Origin: Actinomycetospora sp. TBRC 11914 | GTDB lineage: Bacteria; Actinomycetota; Actinomycetes; Mycobacteriales; Pseudonocardiaceae | Length of the DNA stretch: 64,000 nt | NCBI RefSeq assembly: GCF_012933465.1 | Contig: NZ_JABBND010000002.1 | Location: forward strand, 62,001 to 126,000 | Direction: 5' to 3' | Part shown: in pieces, positions 23,951 to 31,500 of the stretch | How the letters are laid out: the number at the start of each line of letters is the position of its first letter | Numbering within the stretch: the first letter of the stretch is position 1 | Notes under the pieces: generated by a model | What the model was told of the DNA's origin: nothing | The model's database searches: none | Seen by the model: the letters and a program-made list of their open reading frames with translations, nothing else | Translations under genes and position numbers: made by a program

Positions 23951-25275
23951 CCGGTCACCCTGCCCGACACCGGGTCGCCCGCGGGCAGCGGGACGTGCAG
24001 GGCCACGCGCCAGCCCCCGTCGTGAGGGCCGCACCACAGCGTCCCGCCGACGAGGGCCGCCCGTTCGCGCAGCCCGACGAGGCCCTGGCCGCCGCCGACG
24101 TCGCCGCGGGCGCCGGCCGGGGCGGCGTCGGGGCCGGGCCCGTCGTCGGTCACCCGGACCGCCACGGCGTCGGTGACCGTCACCGACACGGCGGCGGCGG
24201 CGCCCGGCGCGTGCCGGCCGACGTTCGTGAGCGCCTCGCGCACCGTCGCGAACACCGTCTCCCGCACCCGCGGGGACAGGGCGTCGACGTCGCCGGACAC
24301 GTCCAGAGCGGCCCCGTGCTCCGCCGCGAGCGCCCGGAGGTCGGGGAGCCCGGGAGCGGACGCGCCGGCGTCCTCGCGCAGCGCGGCGACGGCCTCCTTC
24401 GCCTCGGCGAGCCCGGTGCGGGCGAGCTCGGCGGCCCGGTCGACGGACGTGATGACCGGGTCGTCGGCACCCAGCCGCTTCGCCGCCACCGCCCGGATCC
24501 CCTGCAGGTGCAGCGAGAGCCCCGAGAGGGTGTGGGCGAGGACGTCGTGCAGGTCGCGGGCGATCCGGGCGCGCTCCTGCCCGGCCGCCGCCGCGAGCTC
24601 GACCTCGCGCAGCGCGTCCCGCTCGGTGAGCAGCGCGAGGACCCGGGCGTGCTCGCGGTGCAGCCGCGCCCGGTCGAGCGACCGCGACGCGAGGGCCGGC
24701 ACGGCCAGCCCGATCAGCAGGGCCCACGGCGACCCCAGCCGCAGCGCCATCGCCACGCCGACGGCGATCCCGGCGCCGGCGGAGAACCCCCAGACGAGCC
24801 GGGGATCGATGACGATGCGCCCGATCAGCGCGCCGCTCGCGAGCGCGCACGCGTAGCCGGCCCCGCGCGGCTCGAGGACGATCGCGGCGAGCCCGGCGAC
24901 GGTGCAGAGCGAGAGCAGGAGCGTGCGCCACCGCGCGCCCTCGCCGGTGACCGAGGGGATGCGCGGGTCGCGCGCCGCGATCACCGCACACACCGCCCCG
25001 GCCATGGTGAGGACGGCCGCGACGATCGCGGCGGGGGTCAGCGGCCACACCGTCCCGACGGCCACCGCCAGCCAGAGCGCCGGGCGCCCGGCCTGGACCA
25101 GCGAGGCCCACGGCGAGGCGCTGCGCGGCGGCGGCACCCCGGCGGTCTGGAACGCGGGCCGGGGAGCAGGTTCGCGCCGGGCGGGGCCGGGCACGGCGGT
25201 CTCCGGGCCCGCCGTCGGGCCTGCCCCCTCGTCCCGCGCCCCCTCGTCCCACGCCGCGTCGCTCCGCACCGTCAC
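23947..25275 (-). CDS. Sensor histidine kinase, HisKA_3 type
   Basis: 442 residues. Long disordered Ala/Pro/Glu N-terminus (1-60), about five TM segments (80-205) such as LWLAVAVGTVWPLTPAAIVA and GFSAGAGIAVGVAMALRLG, then coiled-coil, HisKA_3 box ERARIARDLHDVLAHTLSGL with phospho-His243, and HATPase_c: REALTNVGRHAPGA (N box), VRVTDDGPGPDA (G1) and GGGQGLVGLRERAAL (G2). Senses an unknown envelope signal. GTG at 25275 has a -10-like CAGACT 6 bases before it (minus strand), implying a leaderless message; it is partner of the downstream response regulator. Confidence 0.9.
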   Translation of the reverse strand: MTVRSDAAWDEGARDEGAGPTAGPETAVPGPARREPAPRPAFQTAGVPPPRSASPWASLVQAGRPALWLAVAVGTVWPLTPAAIVAAVLTMAGAVCAVIAARDPRIPSVTGEGARWRTLLLSLCTVAGLAAIVLEPRGAGYACALASGALIGRIVIDPRLVWGFSAGAGIAVGVAMALRLGSPWALLIGLAVPALASRSLDRARLHREHARVLALLTERDALREVELAAAAGQERARIARDLHDVLAHTLSGLSLHLQGIRAVAAKRLGADDPVITSVDRAAELARTGLAEAKEAVAALREDAGASAPGLPDLRALAAEHGAALDVSGDVDALSPRVRETVFATVREALTNVGRHAPGAAAAVSVTVTDAVAVRVTDDGPGPDAAPAGARGDVGGGQGLVGLRERAALVGGTLWCGPHDGGWRVALHVPLPAGDPVSGRVTG

Positions 25276-25422
25276 GTCACGAGTCTGGACCCCCGCCCGC
25301 CGTCGCACACCCGTTCTCCACCCGGCCTCCACCCGCGGGTGGAGGCCCGCAGCCCCGCCCCGTGACGACGCTGATCACCACGCCGGGCCGCACGGGCCGG
25401 GCACGCGGGGAGGGCGGGTCGG

Positions 25423-25917
25423 ATGAGCGGGCCGGTGCAGGTCGTCGTCGGGGTCCTGGTGCTGGGGTGGATCCTGTGGAACCAGCTGCGGGTGCGGCAG
25501 TTCTCGCCGCGCCGGCTGCGGGTGGCGGCGGTCCTCGGGGTCGTCGGCGTCGTCGAGGTCGTCTCGACCGCCGGGGCGCACCCGGTGTCGGTGACCGGGT
25601 GGGCACTGCTGGTCGTCGGGCTCCTGATCGGCGCGGCGCTCGGGCTGGTCCGGGCCGCGACGGTGCGGCTCTGGGTCCGCGACGGCGCGGTCTGGACGCA
25701 GGGACACGCGCTGACGGCGGCGCTGTGGATCGTCGGGATCGCCGCGCACCTCGGCCTCGACCTGCTGGCCCGGGCGGTCGCGCCCTCGGCCGACGCGGTG
25801 AACGCGTCCAGCGTGCTGCTGTTCATCGCGGTCAGCCTGGGCGTGCAGGGCCTGATGACGCTGCGGCGGGCGCAGTCGCTGCCGGGGGCGCCGGACCTGA
25901 CCGGGGTGCGGTCGTGA
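25423..25917 (+). CDS. Four-TM membrane protein (DUF1453/CcdC-like)
   Basis: 164 residues with four to five hydrophobic spans: QVVVGVLVLGWILWNQLRVR, VAAVLGVVGVVEVVSTAGA, WALLVVGLLIGAALGLVRAA and ALTAALWIVGIAAHLGLDLL, with basic loops RQFSPRRLRV. The TM1-RVRQFSPRRL pattern and length resemble DUF1453-type proteins often adjacent to two-component systems. No enzymatic motif. ATG at 25423 with GGGAGGG about 9 bases upstream. Divergent from the kinase gene; could be a regulon member. Confidence 0.65.
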   Translation: MSGPVQVVVGVLVLGWILWNQLRVRQFSPRRLRVAAVLGVVGVVEVVSTAGAHPVSVTGWALLVVGLLIGAALGLVRAATVRLWVRDGAVWTQGHALTAALWIVGIAAHLGLDLLARAVAPSADAVNASSVLLFIAVSLGVQGLMTLRRAQSLPGAPDLTGVRS

Positions 25918-26001
25918 GCGGCGGGGGAGGGGTCGGATTCGTCCGAGCCCGGGCCGGCCGCCGTCGGGGAGGCTCGAGGCGGCCGATGATCTGATGGAGC
26001 C

Positions 26002-26739
26002 GTGCGGACACTGATCACGGGAGCCAGCTCGGGACTCGGCGCGGGCATGGCCCGGGAGCTCGCCGGGCGGGGCCACGACCTCGCGCTCGTCGCGCGGCGG
26101 ACCGACCGCCTGGAGGCCCTGGCCGCGGAGCTGACCGCCCGGCCCGGGGCGCCGGCGGTGCACACGGCCGCCCTCGACGTCACCGACGACGAGGCCGTCG
26201 CCCGGGTGGTCCCGGCGATGCGGGACGCGCTGGGCGGGCTGGACCGGGTGGTCGTCAACGCGGGCGCCGGCGGAGGACGCCCGATCGGCAGTGGGCGACC
26301 GGGCGCCAACCTCGCGACCGCGCGGACCAACTTCGTCGGCGCGATCGCGACGTGCGAGGCGGCCATGGAGATCTTCCGGGCGCAGGGCTCGGGACACCTG
26401 GTGGTCGTCACCTCGGTGGCCGCCGACCGCGGGCTGCGCGGGGCCTCGACCGTGTACGCCGCGACGAAGGCCGGCCTGCACACGTTCGTGGAGGGCCTGC
26501 AGGCCGACGTCGTCGGCACCCCGATCGCGGTCACCGAGCTCGCGCCGGGATTCATCCGGACCGACCTCAACGAGGGCATGACGATGCCGTTCGCGGTGGA
26601 CCTGACCCCGGGTGTGGTGGCGATGGTCGAGGCGATCGAGCGCCGGCCGGCCCACGCCTACGTACCCCGGTGGCCGTGGGCGGTGCTCGGGCGGGCGCTG
26701 CGGGTCATGCCGATGCCGCTGCTGCGTCGGATCACCTGA
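26002..26739 (+). CDS. SDR-family NAD(P)-dependent oxidoreductase
   Basis: 245 residues. Cofactor loop RTLITGASSGLGAGMARELA, Arg-rich NADPH patch VARRTDRLEAL, VVVNAGAGGGRP, catalytic Ser in VVVTSVAADRG and Tyr-Lys in TVYAATKAGLHTFVEGLQAD. The C-terminus carries a hydrophobic stretch (AYVPRWPWAVLGRALRVMPM) typical of DltE/YdfG-like membrane-edge SDRs. GTG at 26002, GATGGAG 3-9 bases upstream. No neighbour clarifies its substrate. Confidence 0.85.
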   Translation: MRTLITGASSGLGAGMARELAGRGHDLALVARRTDRLEALAAELTARPGAPAVHTAALDVTDDEAVARVVPAMRDALGGLDRVVVNAGAGGGRPIGSGRPGANLATARTNFVGAIATCEAAMEIFRAQGSGHLVVVTSVAADRGLRGASTVYAATKAGLHTFVEGLQADVVGTPIAVTELAPGFIRTDLNEGMTMPFAVDLTPGVVAMVEAIERRPAHAYVPRWPWAVLGRALRVMPMPLLRRIT

Positions 26740-26780
26740 GGGCGCCCTGGCGTGACCGTCCTGACCCGGCCGATCTGACC

Positions 26781-26786
26781 TAGGGT
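26781..26786 (+). promoter_or_regulatory. -10 TAGGGT before yqeY-like gene
   Basis: TAGGGT lies 6 bases before the GTG at 26793 with no Shine-Dalgarno between, the same arrangement and hexamer as before the universal stress protein gene (minus, 58058-58063). Leaderless start is inferred. Confidence 0.5.
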
Positions 26787-26792
26787 GGGGGC

Positions 26793-27245
26793 GTGCTCAA
26801 GGAGAGGCTGCGCAGCGACCTGACCGCCGCCATGAAGGCCCGCGACGAGGTCCGGGTCGCGACGCTGCGGATGGCGCTGACCGCGGTGACCACCGCCGAG
26901 ACCTCCGGCGACACGCACCACGACCTGTCCGACGACGACGTCCTGGGCGTCCTCTCACGCGAGACCAAGAAGCGCCGGGAGTCCGCCGAGGCGTTCGACG
27001 GGGCGGGCCGCTCCGAACTGGCCGAGCGCGAGCGGGCCGAGGAGAAGGTCCTCGCCGAGTACCTCCCGCAGCCGCTCTCCGACGACGAGCTCGCCGCCCT
27101 GGTGGCGGCGGCGATCGCCGAGACCGGGGCGGACTCGCCGCGGCAGATGGGGCAGGTCATGAAGGTGGTCCAGCCGCAGGTGGGGCAGCGCGCGGACGGC
27201 AAGCGGGTGTCGACCGAGGTGAAGCGGCAGCTGTCCGAAGCCTGA
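26793..27245 (+). CDS. GatB/YqeY domain protein
   Basis: 150 residues, full-length YqeY: LKERLRSDLTAAMKARDEVR, VLGVLSRETKKRRESAEAF, VLAEYLPQPLSDDELAALV, and MGQVMKVVQPQVGQRADGKR. The fold equals the tRNA-binding tail of GatB amidotransferase; free-standing YqeY has no settled function. GTG at 26793 is a probable leaderless start. Its 3' end forms part of an inverted repeat shared with the convergent TSUP gene. Confidence 0.92.
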   Translation: MLKERLRSDLTAAMKARDEVRVATLRMALTAVTTAETSGDTHHDLSDDDVLGVLSRETKKRRESAEAFDGAGRSELAERERAEEKVLAEYLPQPLSDDELAALVAAAIAETGADSPRQMGQVMKVVQPQVGQRADGKRVSTEVKRQLSEA

Positions 27246-27280
27246 CCGCCCGGGTTCTGACGCTTCGGGGCTCAGCCCCG
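27235..27280. terminator. Bidirectional terminator region with stop codon as loop
   Basis: Outer inverted repeat CCGAAGC (27235-27241) and GCTTCGG (27262-27268). Overlapping it, CGGGGC-TCA-GCCCCG (27266-27280) is a 6-base stem whose loop TCA is the TSUP stop codon on the minus strand. The two hairpins are mutually exclusive, one for each direction. Confidence 0.6.
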
Positions 27281-28045
27281 CACGGCGTCGACGAAGAGCA
27301 CCACCGCGAGGACGAGTCCGGCGACGGCGATGCCGACCCGCAGCACCGTCGGCGGCAGCCGTCGGGCGATCGCCGGGCCGGTGTAGTTCCCGACGAGCAG
27401 GCCGGCCGTCAGCGGGAGCGCCGCGCTCCACGCCACGTGCCCGAGCACGATGAACCCGATCGCCGCCACCGCGTTCGACGCGCCCAGCAGCACGTTCTTC
27501 ACCGCGTTGACGCGGACCAGGGTGTCGGCGAGCAGGCGCGAGAGCAGCGCGAGCATGAGCACGCCGGCTGCCGCGCCGAAGTAGCCGGAGTAGACCCCGA
27601 TCGCGATGGCGCCGAGCACCGTCGCGGGACCCGGGCGGCCGGGGGACCGGGCCGCGCGCGCCGTGCCCGGCTCCGCGGGCCGCGGTGGGCGCAGGAGCAC
27701 GAGCGAGGCCCCGCCGACGAGGAAGGGGACGATCAGCGCGAACGTCTCGGACGGGGTGACGAGCACCAGCGCGCCGCCGATCACCCCGCCGAGCACCGTC
27801 AGCGGGAGCAGTCGGAGCACGCGGGCCCGCTGACCGCGCAGCTCCGGGCGGGAGCTGACGATGGAGCCGATGCTGGAGGTCGCGAGCGCGATCGTGTTGG
27901 TCTGGTTCGCGACCGTGGGTGGGAGACCGACGGCGAGCAGGGCGGGGTAGGAGAAGAGCGACGCGAGGCCGGCCATGGAGCCCGAGAGCCCGGCGCCCAC
28001 GCCGGCGAGGACGAGCAGGACGGGCGCCGGGAGCACGACCGTCAT
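27272..28045 (-). CDS. TSUP (TauE/SafE) family permease
   Basis: 257 residues, about eight TM helices in two four-helix repeats, typical TSUP. Repeat 1 has GVGAGLSGSMAGLASLFSYP and repeat 2 GVYSGYFGAAAGVLMLALLS, both with the Gly-rich re-entrant motif; ANQTNTIALATSSIGSIVS and NAVKNVLLGASNAVAAIGF follow each. Exports sulfite, sulfoacetate or related organosulfur anions in characterised cases; substrate here unknown. ATG at 28045. Divergent from the S4 gene over 30 bases. Confidence 0.88.
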   Translation of the reverse strand: MTVVLPAPVLLVLAGVGAGLSGSMAGLASLFSYPALLAVGLPPTVANQTNTIALATSSIGSIVSSRPELRGQRARVLRLLPLTVLGGVIGGALVLVTPSETFALIVPFLVGGASLVLLRPPRPAEPGTARAARSPGRPGPATVLGAIAIGVYSGYFGAAAGVLMLALLSRLLADTLVRVNAVKNVLLGASNAVAAIGFIVLGHVAWSAALPLTAGLLVGNYTGPAIARRLPPTVLRVGIAVAGLVLAVVLFVDAVRG

Positions 28046-28075
28046 CCGAGCAGACCGCCACAGGAGGGAGCACCG

Positions 28076-28306
28076 GTGGGTGCAGGGACGCCGATCCGGG
28101 ACGTGGACGTCCGGGGGACGATCCGCCTCGGCCAGTTCCTCAAGCTGTCGGGCCTGGTCGAGCAGGGCGCCGACGCCAAGGACGTGGTGGCCGCGGGGGA
28201 GGTGACGGTCAACGGGCGGGCCGAGACGCGCCGCGGACGCCAGCTCGCGCCCGGCGACGTCGTCGCCTGCGGCGGGGAGCGCGCCCGGGTGGCCGCGGAG
28301 ACGTGA
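28076..28306 (+). CDS. S4-domain RNA-binding protein (YbcJ/RlbA-like)
   Basis: 76 residues, a lone S4 domain: RGTIRLGQFLKLSGLVEQGA then VVAAGEVTVNGRAETRRGRQ and LAPGDVVACGG. Similar small proteins (YbcJ, YaaA) bind RNA, possibly in ribosome assembly. GTG at 28076 has AGGAGGGAG about 6 bases upstream, a very strong site, so longer in-frame extensions are rejected. Confidence 0.88.
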   Translation: MGAGTPIRDVDVRGTIRLGQFLKLSGLVEQGADAKDVVAAGEVTVNGRAETRRGRQLAPGDVVACGGERARVAAET

Positions 28307-28720
28307 GCAGGGCTCGTCAGACCGGCTCGTCGGACGGGATCGTGAGCAGGCGCAACGAAACCCGGAGTCGCCGTCCCGGCGGACCGGGTGGAACGACGAC
28401 GACCCCGGGTTCCGCCGAGATGAGCCCTGCCGAGAGGTCAGAGGCAGAGCCACGGTCAGCTTAGTCCGAGGGCTCGTGCAGCGGTGGTGAGGGCCACTCC
28501 CATCACCGGAACGGCGCACTCCCGGAGTCCTGTCTCATCGACCAGGGAGCCGAAGGCCCGGCTGTCGCAGCGTCGTCGCCCGTTCGGCCCTGGCCGGTGC
28601 TGCGACACGTGACCCGCTCCACGGAGGGTGATGCTCGTCGCGGTCGACCCCGTACGGTGATCCTGCCCGTTCGTGTTCGGGCGACCGATGTCACTCGCGG
28701 ATGGGAAGCAGACACACAGC
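28307..28720. other. 414-base intergenic region with several hairpins, no gene seen
   Basis: No convincing frame. Structures: an 8-base-pair hairpin with one bulge at 28486-28507 (GGTGAGGG, CCACT loop, CCC-A-TCACC); TGTCGCAGC (28563-28571) paired with GCTGCGACA (28599-28607), enclosing a tight CGGCC-CT-GGCCG hairpin (28585-28596). Near-repeats GGCTCGTCAGACCGG and GGCTCGTCGGACGGG lie at its left end. Could hold a small RNA or a long regulated leader for the DUF742 gene. Confidence 0.45.
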
Positions 28721-29488
28721 GTGACTGACGACGACGGCGAGCGCCCGGAGCGCGGGCGCCCGCGCCGCCGACAGGGTGTCGGCCGCACGGGTGCACGGTT
28801 TCCCCGACCCGCCGAGGACGTCGTGGTGGTCGGGCACGAGCCGCCGGAGTTGCCGGACCTGCCCGACCTGCCCGCCGCCGATCCGCTGGTCGGGCGGACG
28901 GGGGCCCGCTTCGCCTCCCACGCGCGGCGCGCCCGGCGCGAGGCCGCGCGGCGCGCCGCGGAGGACGCCGTCGTCCCGGAGCAGGCCGGCCCGGTGGTCC
29001 GCCGCGGACGGCCCGCGGCCGACGACCCCGACCTCCGCGCTCTCACCGCGGCCGACCCGTGGCCGCGCCCGGCCCTGACCGACGACGCCGACGACGCGCC
29101 GACCGCCCCGCTGCACCTCGCGGAGCTGCGCAACCGCGCGGAGGGGATCGAGTCCCGGGTCTCGGTGCGGCCCTACGTCCGCACGCGGGGGCGCACCCAC
29201 GCGCGGGCGGACCTGCGCGTCGAGACCCTGGTGTCGGTGCCGTCGCCGCGCCGGCCGCTGGAGGACCCGGAGCACCGCGCGATCAGCGACCTCTGCGACG
29301 GCCCGCGCTCGGTCGCCGAGCTCGCCGCGCTGCTGCGCCTCCCGCTCGGCGTCGCGCGCATCCTCATCGACGACATGGCCGAGGACGGGACGCTCACCGT
29401 GCACCCGACGGCCGACCGGCTCAGCCCCGGACGCGGTCCGGACCGCGAGGTCATGGCCCGCGTGCTCCGGGGCCTGCACCGCCTGTAG
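28721..29488 (+). CDS. DUF742 (CvnC-like) protein with long disordered N-terminus
   Basis: 255 residues from GTG at 28721 (ATG at 28688 is an alternative). Residues 1-140 are charged, low complexity, with two copies of VGRTGARF. The C-terminal about 110 residues are a DUF742 domain: RVSVRPYVRTRGRTHARADL, RVETLVSVPS, PEHRAISDLCDGPRSVAELA and LLRLPLGVARILIDDMAEDG. In conservons (cvnA-D) this winged-helix-like protein sits with a sensor kinase, a Roadblock protein and a Ras-like GTPase. None is adjacent here, so it is an orphan. Expect a cytoplasmic regulatory adapter. Confidence 0.8.
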   Translation: MTDDDGERPERGRPRRRQGVGRTGARFPRPAEDVVVVGHEPPELPDLPDLPAADPLVGRTGARFASHARRARREAARRAAEDAVVPEQAGPVVRRGRPAADDPDLRALTAADPWPRPALTDDADDAPTAPLHLAELRNRAEGIESRVSVRPYVRTRGRTHARADLRVETLVSVPSPRRPLEDPEHRAISDLCDGPRSVAELAALLRLPLGVARILIDDMAEDGTLTVHPTADRLSPGRGPDREVMARVLRGLHRL

Positions 29489-29544
29489 AGCCGCACCGCC
29501 GGGAGAGCTGCACCAGCGGCGGACCGGGGCGCAGGATGGTCGGC

Positions 29545-30549
29545 ATGAGCACCGCCACCCCGACCCGACTGACCGGCTACGCCCACGGCGGGGGGTGCGC
29601 CTGCAAGATCCCGCCCGGCGAGCTCGAGTCGGTGGTCCGGGGGCTGGCGCCGTCGCCGTCCACGCCGCGCACCGGGGAGCTCCTCGTCGGTCTCGAGGAC
29701 GGTGACGACGCGGCAGCGGTGACCCTCCGCGACGGCCTCGCGCTCATCGCGACCACCGACTTCTTCACGCCGGTGGTCGACGACCCCTACGACTGGGGCC
29801 GCATCGCCGCCGCCAACGCCCTCTCCGACGTCTACGCGATGGGCGGGCGGCCCGTGGTGGCGCTCAACCTGCTCTGCTGGCCGCGGGACCTGCTGCCCCT
29901 CGAGCTCGCCGCCGAGGTGCTCCGCGGCGGGCTCGCCGTCGCCGACACCGCGGGCTGCCACGTCGCCGGGGGGCACTCGGTGGACGACCCCGAGCCCAAG
30001 TACGGCATGGCGGTCACCGGCACCGCGGACCCGTCGCAGCTCATCCGCAACGACGCCGGGCGCGCGGGCCTGCCGCTCTCGCTCACCAAGCCGCTGGGCC
30101 TCGGCGTCCTCAACAACCGGCACAAGGTCACCGGCGAGGTCTTCGGCCACGCCGTCGAGACCATGGCGACGCTCAACGCCGAGGCTTCGGCCGCCGCGGT
30201 GGCGGCGGGCATCGTCGCGGGCACCGACGTGACCGGGTTCGGGCTGCTCGGGCACGCCTTCAAGCTGGCCCGCGCGTCGGGGGTGACCGCGGTGATCGAC
30301 AGCGCGGCCGTGCCCTACCTCGACGGTGCCCGCGAGGCGGTGCGGGACGGGTTCGTCTCCGGCGGCACGCGCCGCAACCTCGACTGGGTCGCGCCGGAGA
30401 CCGACGCCGGGTCGGTGGGGGAGGAGGACCGGCTGCTGCTCGCGGACGCGCAGACCTCGGGCGGGCTGCTGCTCGTCGGGGAGATCCCCGGCGCCCCGGT
30501 GATCGGCGAACTGGTCCCGGCGGAGGGGAAGAGCCTTCGGCTCAGGTGA
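29545..30549 (+). CDS. selD: Selenide, water dikinase
   Basis: 334 residues. Makes selenophosphate from selenide and ATP for selenocysteine or selenouridine. Active-site GGGCACKIPPGELESV contains Cys18, Cys20 and Lys21, matching E. coli Cys17/Lys20, so the enzyme uses cysteine rather than selenocysteine. AIRS/PurM-type fold with TTDFFTPVVDDPYDWGRIAA, NALSDVYAMGGRPVVALNLL and TDVTGFGLLGHAFKLARASG. ATG at 29545 with AGGA 6-10 bases upstream; ATG at 29536 is also in frame. No selA, selB or Sec tRNA gene in this window. The stop lies within a long palindrome. Confidence 0.93.
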   Translation: MSTATPTRLTGYAHGGGCACKIPPGELESVVRGLAPSPSTPRTGELLVGLEDGDDAAAVTLRDGLALIATTDFFTPVVDDPYDWGRIAAANALSDVYAMGGRPVVALNLLCWPRDLLPLELAAEVLRGGLAVADTAGCHVAGGHSVDDPEPKYGMAVTGTADPSQLIRNDAGRAGLPLSLTKPLGLGVLNNRHKVTGEVFGHAVETMATLNAEASAAAVAAGIVAGTDVTGFGLLGHAFKLARASGVTAVIDSAAVPYLDGAREAVRDGFVSGGTRRNLDWVAPETDAGSVGEEDRLLLADAQTSGGLLLVGEIPGAPVIGELVPAEGKSLRLR

Positions 30550-30585
30550 ACGATCCTGGTCGCCCGGGCGACCACAATCGTTCAC
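30546..30585. promoter_or_regulatory. 40-base near-perfect palindrome at selD / oxidoreductase junction
   Basis: GTGAACGAT (30546-30554) pairs with ATCGTTCAC (30577-30585), and inside TGGTCGCCC/GGGCGACCA (30557-30574) is a perfect 18-base palindrome; only two base pairs mismatch. It contains the selD stop (30547-30549) and ends directly at the ATG of the oxidoreductase. CACAAT at 30573-30578 is a -10 element 7 bases before that ATG. May act as terminator for selD and as repressor operator for the next gene. Confidence 0.75.
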
Positions 30586-31500
30586 ATGCGCAGCTACATC
30601 ACCGACCCCGACGCGCCCCGCGGGCTCCGGCTCGACGAGGACGCGCCCGAGCCGCAGCCGGCCCCCGACGAGGCCGTGCTCGCCGTCGAGGCGTTCGGGG
30701 TGAACCGGGGCGAGCTCGCCCTCCTCGCGGTCCGTGACCGCGACTGGCGCCCGGGCCAGGACGTGGCGGGCACGGTGGTGACCGCCGCCGCCGACGGGAC
30801 CGGGCCGGGCGTCGGGACCCGCGTCGTCGCGATCGTCGACGGCGGCGGCTGGTCGGAGCGCGTCGCGTGCCCCACGAACCGGCTCGCCCCGCTCGACGAC
30901 GCCGTGTCCGCCACCGACGCCGCCGCCCTGCCCATCGCCGGGCTCACCGCGCTGCGCGCGCTGCGCGAGGGCGGGTCGCTGCTGGGCGAGCGGGTGCTGG
31001 TGACGGCGGCGACGGGGGCGGTGGGCCAGTTCGCGATCCAGCTCGCCCGGGCCGCCGGCGCGCAGGTCACCGCGCTGGTGAGCCGCCCGGAGTCGACGGA
31101 CGAGGCCCGGGCGGTGGGCGCCGACGTCGTCGTCGCCGACCTCGAGGACGGCCCGGGCGGCTACCGGCTGGTGACCGACGGCGCCGGCGGGGACGTGCTG
31201 CGGCAGGCGCTGCACCACCTCGCGCCGCACGGGGTGATCGCGACCTACGGTGCGATGGCCGGGAGGACCGAGCTCGGGCTGCGCGACCTGCTGTCGGTCG
31301 CCAACCCGCGCATCGTCGGGCTCGTGCACTCCGAACCGCCGGGCACCCGCGGCGCCGACCTCGGCGTGCTCGCCGGGCTCGTGGCGTCCGGGGCGCTGCG
31401 CCCGCGGATCGGGCTCACCGGTGACTGGACCGAGGTCCGCGACGCCCTCGACGCGATGGCCGACCACCGGGTGCGGGGGAAGGTCGTCCTCACGACGTGA
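30586..31500 (+). CDS. Zinc-independent MDR / quinone oxidoreductase-like protein
   Basis: 304 residues, medium-chain dehydrogenase/reductase. GroES-like N-terminus EAFGVNRGELALLAVRDRDW, WRPGQDVAGTVVTAAADG, then Rossmann GERVLVTAATGAVGQFAIQL (A-x-x-G-x-V-G, about 140) and GGDVLRQALHHLAPHGVIAT. No catalytic zinc Cys or His ligands are seen, so it belongs to the NADPH quinone reductase branch. ATG at 30586 follows a -10 CACAAT by 7 bases and abuts a 40-base palindrome, with no Shine-Dalgarno: leaderless and probably repressor-controlled. Overlaps the convergent hydrolase gene by 11 bases. Confidence 0.88.
   Translation: MRSYITDPDAPRGLRLDEDAPEPQPAPDEAVLAVEAFGVNRGELALLAVRDRDWRPGQDVAGTVVTAAADGTGPGVGTRVVAIVDGGGWSERVACPTNRLAPLDDAVSATDAAALPIAGLTALRALREGGSLLGERVLVTAATGAVGQFAIQLARAAGAQVTALVSRPESTDEARAVGADVVVADLEDGPGGYRLVTDGAGGDVLRQALHHLAPHGVIATYGAMAGRTELGLRDLLSVANPRIVGLVHSEPPGTRGADLGVLAGLVASGALRPRIGLTGDWTEVRDALDAMADHRVRGKVVLTT

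Noticed and set aside
29545-29610. Selenocysteine in SelD
   Set aside because: Active-site codons at residues 18 and 20 are TGC; no in-frame TGA.
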